A DNA stretch of 36,731 nucleotides. Origin: Acidimicrobiia bacterium (GTDB taxonomy: Bacteria; Actinomycetota; Acidimicrobiia; IMCC26256; JAGNEX01). The position numbers and the translations under genes were made by a program. The notes under the pieces were generated by a model, which searched no databases, had not been told where the DNA came from, and saw only the letters and a program-made list of their open reading frames with translations. Position 1 is the first letter of the stretch. The number at the start of each line of letters is the position of its first letter. Shown here piece by piece: positions 31,458 through 36,731 of this stretch. The DNA is taken from NCBI GenBank assembly GCA_018003035.1, contig JAGNEX010000022.1:1-36731 (forward strand). The letters are read 5' to 3'.

Positions 31458-31564
31458 AGATGGCTCGAAGGCTAGCCGCCGCCCCGCTCGGAACGTCACT
31501 GACCGGCCGAGGGTGCGGTCCGCATCTCCAGGGTGGCGGGGCAGGCCCCTAATATCGGGGCGCT

Positions 31565-31693
31565 ATGGGCATCAACTGGGGAAAAGCTGAGCCAAACAGG
31601 GCGGCGACTCGACGCGTCGGTGCAGGTGCCGACGGGGGCCGACAGCACTACTTGCATGGCGCCGTCGGTGTTGGAGGCACATCATGTCGGTGA
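31565..31693 (+). CDS. Possible leaderless 42-residue ORF overlapping the carboxylase start
   Basis: ATG at 31565 lies nine bases after TAATAT (31550-31555), a good -10 element, so the transcript may begin at this ATG. The predicted peptide starts MGINWGKAEPNRAATRRV and ends ten bases inside the carboxyltransferase gene (stop 31691-31693), which could couple their translation. No homologue is recognised and there is no good -35. It could equally be the 5' UTR. Confidence 0.22.
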   Translation: MGINWGKAEPNRAATRRVGAGADGGRQHYLHGAVGVGGTSCR

Positions 31694-33282
31694 TCCGCTC
31701 GCATCTGAACGTCAACGACGAGACATTCCGGCACAACCGAGAGTCCATGCTGGCGCACTTGTCCCGTTACCAAGACCTCGTCGATCAGGCGCTCGACGGC
31801 GGGGGTGACAAGTACCGGTCGCGGCACCGGTCTCGCGGGCGACTTCTGGCCCGGGAGCGCATCGAATTGCTCCTCGATCAGGACGCTCCGTTCCTTGAAC
31901 TTTCGGTGACCGCGGGCGCACACACAGACTTTGCCGTCGGAGGATCGGTGGTGACCGGTATCGGGCAGGTATCGGGGACCGAGGTCATGATTTTGGCCAA
32001 TGATCCGACGGTGCGCGGTGGGTCGATGAGCCCCATCACGGTTCGGAAGATCCTCCGAGCGCTGCGGATCTGTCACGAGAACCGCCTGCCGATGGTGTTC
32101 CTGGTCGAATCGGGCGGCGCGGACCTGCCCCATCAGCTGCAGCTCTATCTGGGTGCGGGCGAGATCTTCCGAGACATCACCGCCTTGTCGGCTGCAGGGG
32201 TGCCCACCATCTCGCTCGTCTTTGGCAGCTCCACGGCGGGCGGTGCGTATCTGCCGGGGACCAGCGACTACGTCGTTATGGTTGACAAGCAGGCCCGCGT
32301 CTTTTTGGGTGGCCCTCCGCTGGTCAAGATGGCTACCGGTGAAGATGCAAATGAGGAAGACCTCGGTGGCGCCCGGATGCATTCGGTGACCTCGGGCGTG
32401 TCTGATTACCTCGCAACCGACGAGATGGACGCGATCCGGTTGGGACGCCAAATCGTCAAGGACCTGCACTATCAGAAGCTGGGACGACGCCCCGAGTTGC
32501 CACCATTGGTGCCCCGGTACGACCCCGAAGAACTACTCGGGATCGTGTCGGCCGATCTCAAAGTGCCGTTCCCGATCCGAGAGGTCCTTGCTCGGGTCCT
32601 CGACGACTCTGTCCTCGACGAGTTCAAACCGACCTACGGCGGCAATCTGGTCACCGGTTTCGCGACCCTGCACGGTTTCCCCATCGGCGTTCTGGCGAAC
32701 GATCGGGGAGTGCTGCTCAATGAAGAGGCTAACAAGGCAGCACAGTTCATCCAGTTGGCCAACCAGATCGACACCCCGCTGGTGTTCGTCCAGAACGTCA
32801 CCGGCTACATGGTCGGTACCAGATATGAACAGCGCGGCATGGTCAAACACGGATCACACCAGATCAACGCGGTGACCAACTCGACCGTGCCCCACCTCAC
32901 CATCCAGGTCGGTGGCAGCTACGGCGCCGGCAACTACGGCATGGCCGGTCAGCCCTACCGGCCTCGGTTCTTGTTCGCGTGGCCCAACGGGAAGACAGCC
33001 GTCATGGGCGCTGAGCAACTGGCAGGCACGCTATCGATCGTGGCCAAGGCCTCGGCCAAGTCGAGAGGTCTGCCCTTCGACGAAGCGGCGGACGCCCAAC
33101 GTCGCCAAGAAGTGGAAGACCAGATCACGTTCGAAGAACAAGCAGCGGTCATGTCCGGCCAGCTCTATGACGACGGCCTGATCGACCCGCGAGATACCCG
33201 TGACGTACTGGGTGTGTCCCTGTCAGCAGCCATGACCGCGCCGTGCGTCGGCCAGCGCGGCTACGGCGTGTTCCGGATGTAG
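31684..33282 (+). CDS. Acyl-CoA carboxylase, carboxyltransferase (beta) subunit, MCC-like
   Basis: A 532-residue fused carboxyltransferase that accepts CO2 from the biotin of the alpha subunit encoded next door. The C-half has QVGGSYGAGNYGMAGQPYRP and FLFAWPNGKTAVMGAEQLAG, and the protein ends DDGLIDPRDTRDVLGVSL and YGVFRM; these are features of methylcrotonyl- and geranyl-CoA carboxylases rather than propionyl-CoA carboxylase. Substrate is therefore probably a branched or unsaturated acyl-CoA (inference). The ATG at 31684 has GGAGG six bases upstream. It is followed after six bases by the alpha subunit. Confidence 0.92.
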   Translation: MSVIRSHLNVNDETFRHNRESMLAHLSRYQDLVDQALDGGGDKYRSRHRSRGRLLARERIELLLDQDAPFLELSVTAGAHTDFAVGGSVVTGIGQVSGTEVMILANDPTVRGGSMSPITVRKILRALRICHENRLPMVFLVESGGADLPHQLQLYLGAGEIFRDITALSAAGVPTISLVFGSSTAGGAYLPGTSDYVVMVDKQARVFLGGPPLVKMATGEDANEEDLGGARMHSVTSGVSDYLATDEMDAIRLGRQIVKDLHYQKLGRRPELPPLVPRYDPEELLGIVSADLKVPFPIREVLARVLDDSVLDEFKPTYGGNLVTGFATLHGFPIGVLANDRGVLLNEEANKAAQFIQLANQIDTPLVFVQNVTGYMVGTRYEQRGMVKHGSHQINAVTNSTVPHLTIQVGGSYGAGNYGMAGQPYRPRFLFAWPNGKTAVMGAEQLAGTLSIVAKASAKSRGLPFDEAADAQRRQEVEDQITFEEQAAVMSGQLYDDGLIDPRDTRDVLGVSLSAAMTAPCVGQRGYGVFRM

Positions 33283-33288
33283 GCGGGA

Positions 33289-35427
33289 ATGATGAAACGA
33301 CTTCTCATTGCCAACCGCGGCGAGATCGCCAATCGAATCATCCGCACAGCATCCCGAATGGGGATCGAGACCGTTGCGGTGTTTTCGGACCCTGACGCAA
33401 CGCAGGCCTTTGCCGCGGGCGCCGATCAGGCGGTAGCACTTGGCGGATCAACACCCGGCGAGAGCTATCTCGACATCGACAAAATCTTGCGTGCCGCGGC
33501 GACGAGCGGCGCGGACGCGGTACATCCGGGGTATGGGTTTCTCAGTGAACGAGCCGACTTCGCTCGGAGCGTCATCGACGCGGGTCTGATCTTTGTGGGG
33601 CCGCGCCCTGAAGCCATCGCCTCGATGGGGTCCAAACTGGAAGCCAAACGGATCATGGGCGAGGCGGGCGTGCCGCTGCTTCCATCGGCCGAGCTTGGCG
33701 AGTCGCTGACCGATTCAGAGCTGATCGATGCCGGGACCACCATCGGCTATCCGCTGCTGATCAAGGCCTCCGCGGGTGGCGGCGGTCGAGGGATGCGCAT
33801 CGTGACTGCCTCAGACGGGCTGGTCGAAGCGGTGCAAAGCGCCCGCCGGGAGGCGGTGTCGGCGTTTGCGGACGGCACCGTGTATGCCGAGCGTTACGTC
33901 TCGCCATCCCGCCACGTCGAAGTGCAGATCTTCGGCGACGATTTCGGTGCGATGGTGCATCTGGGTGAACGGGAATGTTCGATCCAAAGGCGCCACCAAA
34001 AGATCATCGAAGAGGCCCCATGTTCGAGCATCGATGATGCGACCAGGCAGGCGCTCCACGACGCCGCGATCACGGCGGGCCGGGCGATTTCCTACACCAA
34101 TGCCGGAACCGTCGAGTTCTTGGTCGGTGGCGATGGCGACTTCTACTTCTTGGAGGTCAACACCCGTCTTCAGGTGGAACACCCCGTCACCGAAATGGTG
34201 ACCGGTGTCGACCTGGTCGAATGGCAGCTGCGCATCGCAGCGGGTGAACCGTTACCGACCGAAGGGTGGTCGGCAGCGCCGTTCGGCCACGCGATCGAGG
34301 CACGTCTGTATGCCGAGGATCCAACCCGTGAGTTTCAGCCGTCGACGGGGGTTGTGCACCGGTTTGAGATTCCGGGCGCACAGGAGCGTGACCCCGGAGT
34401 CGTGCGGGTCGCCGATGGCGTCCGGGTCGACTCCATTTTCGATACTGGCCTGAGTGCCGGGCGCCTGTCTCCCCGAGCGGGAGGCGTTCGGTCCGACGGC
34501 ATTGCGCCGAGCGGTTCGGTGAGCCGGTTTTACGATTCGATGATCGCCAAGGTCATCGCGTGGGACACGTCGAGGACGGGAGCGGCCAACAAACTGGCCA
34601 GCGCCCTGGCCCGGGCGACGATCGACGGGATCGAGACAAATCGATCGCTGCTGGTTCGGACGCTCAGACATCCCGATTTTCTTGACGGCTCGGCGAACAG
34701 CGAGTTCTTGACCAAGTACCCGGCCGACGTGCTCGGAGCGTCTCTCTTGGACGAAGGGCAGCTGGCTCGGTACGCGGTTGCCGCAGCCCTGTTTCTGGCC
34801 GAAGGCCGACGGGGGTCTGATGCGTTCACGCCAGGTGTGCGGAGCGGGTTCCGCAACGTCGTGTCAGGTTCGCAAGCCACGTCGCTGACGGCGGACGACC
34901 GCGCGTTCGCGATCCAGTACCGATGCGACCATGATGGTCGCTACCTCGTGAACGTCAACGCCGACGATCTGGGCGCTGTGACCGCCGCAGTGTGCCTCGA
35001 TCGGGCGTCGTCTGCGTCTTCCAATGGCGCACATTGCGACGGTGAGATCTTGGTGACGATCGGCGGGCTGAGGTGGTTGCACCGGGTCCGTGTGGGAGAG
35101 GCCTCGGTGGGCGTCGAAGGCCCCTTCGGAGGGGTCACTTTTGACCGACCGCCTCGATTCGCCGAACCAGATTCGCTGGTGCCTGCCGGATCGCTCGTAG
35201 CCGCGATGCCAGGCACCGTGGTCTCGGTGCTCGCCGACGTGGGGGATCGAATCGAACAGGGCGACGCGCTGCTGGTGATGGAGGCCATGAAGATGGAGCT
35301 GATCATTCGGGCCCCGCACGCAGGAGTGGTCGAAGCGGTTTCCGTGACGGCAGGGCAGGCAGTCGAGGTGGACCAGGTCTTGGCCGTCGTCGAACCCGAT
35401 GCGGGCGTTCTGGACGACGGGCAGTAG
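33289..35427 (+). CDS. Acyl-CoA carboxylase alpha subunit: biotin carboxylase fused to BCCP
   Basis: A 712-residue protein that carboxylates its own biotin with ATP and bicarbonate. The biotin carboxylase domain covers about residues 1-450: LLIANRGEIANRII, the ATP-grasp glycine loop SAGGGGRGMRIV, and EVNTRLQVEHPVTE. A less conserved linker domain (about 450-630) follows. The C-terminal biotinyl domain carries VMEAMKMEL, with Lys668 the biotinylation site. This is a normal carrier, in contrast to the lysine-less protein in the FAS-II operon. ATG codons at 33289 and 33292 are both possible. It forms a pair with the MCC-like beta subunit and could also serve the FAS-operon carboxyltransferase. 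Confidence 0.95.
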   Translation: MMKRLLIANRGEIANRIIRTASRMGIETVAVFSDPDATQAFAAGADQAVALGGSTPGESYLDIDKILRAAATSGADAVHPGYGFLSERADFARSVIDAGLIFVGPRPEAIASMGSKLEAKRIMGEAGVPLLPSAELGESLTDSELIDAGTTIGYPLLIKASAGGGGRGMRIVTASDGLVEAVQSARREAVSAFADGTVYAERYVSPSRHVEVQIFGDDFGAMVHLGERECSIQRRHQKIIEEAPCSSIDDATRQALHDAAITAGRAISYTNAGTVEFLVGGDGDFYFLEVNTRLQVEHPVTEMVTGVDLVEWQLRIAAGEPLPTEGWSAAPFGHAIEARLYAEDPTREFQPSTGVVHRFEIPGAQERDPGVVRVADGVRVDSIFDTGLSAGRLSPRAGGVRSDGIAPSGSVSRFYDSMIAKVIAWDTSRTGAANKLASALARATIDGIETNRSLLVRTLRHPDFLDGSANSEFLTKYPADVLGASLLDEGQLARYAVAAALFLAEGRRGSDAFTPGVRSGFRNVVSGSQATSLTADDRAFAIQYRCDHDGRYLVNVNADDLGAVTAAVCLDRASSASSNGAHCDGEILVTIGGLRWLHRVRVGEASVGVEGPFGGVTFDRPPRFAEPDSLVPAGSLVAAMPGTVVSVLADVGDRIEQGDALLVMEAMKMELIIRAPHAGVVEAVSVTAGQAVEVDQVLAVVEPDAGVLDDGQ

Positions 35428-35516
35428 CCGCTGGGATACGGTCACTGGGGTGCCCGCTTGAACATTTGACGTCACCTACCGGCATGCGCGCCGGCAGCTG
35501 CGAACGGAGAAGCTTC

Positions 35517-36674
35517 ATGACAATGTCCGAAGCCGGTGAGCTCGCCATCGACAAGGCGTCCGGGCTGGTGCCATTGCTGGCCGACCACGCCCGCCAAGCC
35601 GAACTCGACCGTGCCGTGCCGACAGAGGTCATGACCGCCGTCGCCGATTCAGGTTTGTTCGCGATGGTTACCCCAACCCGTTACGGCGGAGACGGCCTGG
35701 GCCTTGATGCCCTGGCCAACGTCACCAGGATCCTCGCCCACGGCGACACCGCCATGGCGTGGACCGTGTCGTTTCTGATCCTGCACAACTGGCTGCTCGG
35801 GCGCTTCCCCGACGAGGTCTGTCGCACCGTGTTTGCCGATCATCCTTACGCTCACACGCCAGCGCCGTTGGCGCCCACCGGCAAGATGACCGTCGTGGAT
35901 GGCGGCTACGTCGTGACTGGCAAGTGGGAGTGGGCGACCGGCGTCAATCACGCCGACTGGGTCATGGTGCACGCGTTCTGCCCAGATGAGGGCCAGACCC
36001 GTTTTGCGGTCGTTCCGATCGAAGCGGTCGAGGTGCTCGACGTGTGGCATATGTCGGGGATGTGCGCCACCGGCAGCAACACCGTCGTCGCCCGAGACAT
36101 GTATGTGTCTGCCGAGCACACGATCACCGGGCCTCAGATGCTGAACGCGTCAGAGGAGTCGAACGACCCGCTCGACCGCCTGCCGCTGATTTCGGTGCTG
36201 GCGCTGGTGGCGTCGGGCACGGCACTCGGTTCGGCCGAACGGGTTCTCGGTCTGTTCGAGGAACGTACGCGGTCGCGGATCATGGCCTATTCGTTGGGGG
36301 ACAAGGCGATCGACCAGCCGTCACCGCGTATGCACCTGGCGGCGCAGAGCGCGGCGGTGGACGCAGCCCGAGCGTCGTGGCAGCGAGCGATCGACGACCT
36401 TGAGGCGACGGCGATCAACGGCGAGCCCTCACTCGCGCAGCGCGCGCATGCTCGTTTGACGGCCGCCAGCACGGTTCGGTCGTCGCGGTTTGCGGTCGGT
36501 GAGTTGTTGGCGGCCGCAGGGGCCAGCATCTACAACATCAACTCGCCGATGCAGCGGTATCAGCGAGACGTCGAAGTGCTCAAGGGCCATGCCGTGTTCG
36601 ACTGGGACCGGACGACCGAGCTGGCGGGACGGGTGATGCTGGGCCTCGATATCGGCGTGACCGACATGGTCTGA
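35517..36674 (+). CDS. Flavin-dependent monooxygenase, acyl-CoA dehydrogenase fold (HsaA-like)
   Basis: A 385-residue protein of the acyl-CoA dehydrogenase superfamily. The N-terminal helices (LADHARQAELDRAVPTEVM) and the strand region GKWEWATGVNHADWVMVHA, then WHMSGMCATGSNTVVARDMYV, match the group of reduced-flavin-dependent hydroxylases that includes HsaA and related aromatic hydroxylases rather than true dehydrogenases. Such enzymes use FMNH2 or FADH2 from a separate reductase, not seen here. The catalytic Glu of acyl-CoA dehydrogenases is not evident. The ATG at 35517 follows GGAGAAG; the frame is open from 35466. It lies 89 bp after the carboxylase alpha gene, probably in the same operon. 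Confidence 0.8.
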   Translation: MTMSEAGELAIDKASGLVPLLADHARQAELDRAVPTEVMTAVADSGLFAMVTPTRYGGDGLGLDALANVTRILAHGDTAMAWTVSFLILHNWLLGRFPDEVCRTVFADHPYAHTPAPLAPTGKMTVVDGGYVVTGKWEWATGVNHADWVMVHAFCPDEGQTRFAVVPIEAVEVLDVWHMSGMCATGSNTVVARDMYVSAEHTITGPQMLNASEESNDPLDRLPLISVLALVASGTALGSAERVLGLFEERTRSRIMAYSLGDKAIDQPSPRMHLAAQSAAVDAARASWQRAIDDLEATAINGEPSLAQRAHARLTAASTVRSSRFAVGELLAAAGASIYNINSPMQRYQRDVEVLKGHAVFDWDRTTELAGRVMLGLDIGVTDMV

Positions 36675-36726
36675 GCCGTGCGGCTCTGGCCCGACCGACA
36701 TGGTGTGAGCCGTTCGGCTCTGGCCT
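36659..36726 (+). repeat. Two tandem 34-bp units, each with a hairpin, spanning the last stop codon
   Basis: Copies 36659-36692 and 36693-36726 differ at only three positions. Each contains GAGCCG-N2-CGGCTC; two of the three differences fall in or beside the loop, one at the unit's end, so the stem is kept. The first copy includes the codons TDMV and the stop of the monooxygenase; the second repeats them out of frame. No T-tract follows in the window. A tandem pair of stems could act as a weak terminator. Confidence 0.8.
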
Positions 36727-36731
36727 GGCCA

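Overview
The window reads as chromosomal DNA of a high-GC actinobacterium, most probably an Acidimicrobiia-like marine or freshwater lineage (inference from gene content; no rRNA is present). Pointers are a NucS/EndoMS mismatch endonuclease, a secreted Rpf/transglycosylase-like protein with a Thr/Pro stalk, an InhA-like enoyl reductase in a complete FAS-II operon, fused-type acyl-CoA carboxyltransferases, frequent GTG starts and tight 1-4 nt gene overlaps. No rRNA, tRNA, CRISPR array, insertion sequence or phage gene was seen. Coding density is high.

Layout. 1-3056: class I ribonucleotide reductase nrdA (5' end outside the window) and nrdB, overlapping by one base. 3132-9800: a small zinc-ribbon membrane protein, then a 2049-residue protein made of about 1,120 acidic, disordered residues, a polytopic GT-C/PMT-like membrane domain and a Gly/Thr repeat tail. 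9955-11711: divergent hisN-type phosphatase and gpmA. 11784-14652 (minus strand): DUF445 membrane protein, MBL-fold hydrolase and nucS, the last two coupled by a GTGA overlap. 14829-16550: two adjacent glycerophosphodiester phosphodiesterase paralogues. 16626-18502 (minus): 1-Cys peroxiredoxin and an Rpf-like secreted hydrolase, each followed by hairpin terminators. 18503-19169: a gene-free stretch with nested inverted repeats. 19170-22351: a Tat-exported PhoD phosphatase with a candidate PHO box, then an aldehyde dehydrogenase behind a KstR-like palindrome. A perfect bidirectional terminator (22370-22409) separates this from the FAS-II operon.

22574-28539 (minus) is a fatty-acid synthesis operon in transcription order fabD, a BCCP-like protein lacking the biotinyl lysine, fabG, acpP, fabF, an acyl-CoA carboxylase carboxyltransferase and fabI/inhA. 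A fabZ-like dehydratase is transcribed divergently from 28996, and the 456-bp region between is packed with inverted repeats that look like operators. Together these genes supply malonyl-ACP and carry out condensation, both reductions and dehydration; fabH and a genuine biotinylated carrier are not in the operon.

29535-31457 (minus) encodes an AlgJ/AlgX-like SGNH acetyltransferase. 31684-36674 holds an MCC/PCC-type acyl-CoA carboxylase (beta then biotin-bearing alpha subunit) followed by an HsaA-like flavin monooxygenase, ending in a 34-bp duplicated hairpin at the window edge.

The strongest leads for something undescribed are the lysine-less BCCP-like protein inside the FAS-II operon, the giant disordered/GT-C/repeat-tail protein, and the operator-rich fabD-fabZ intergenic region.
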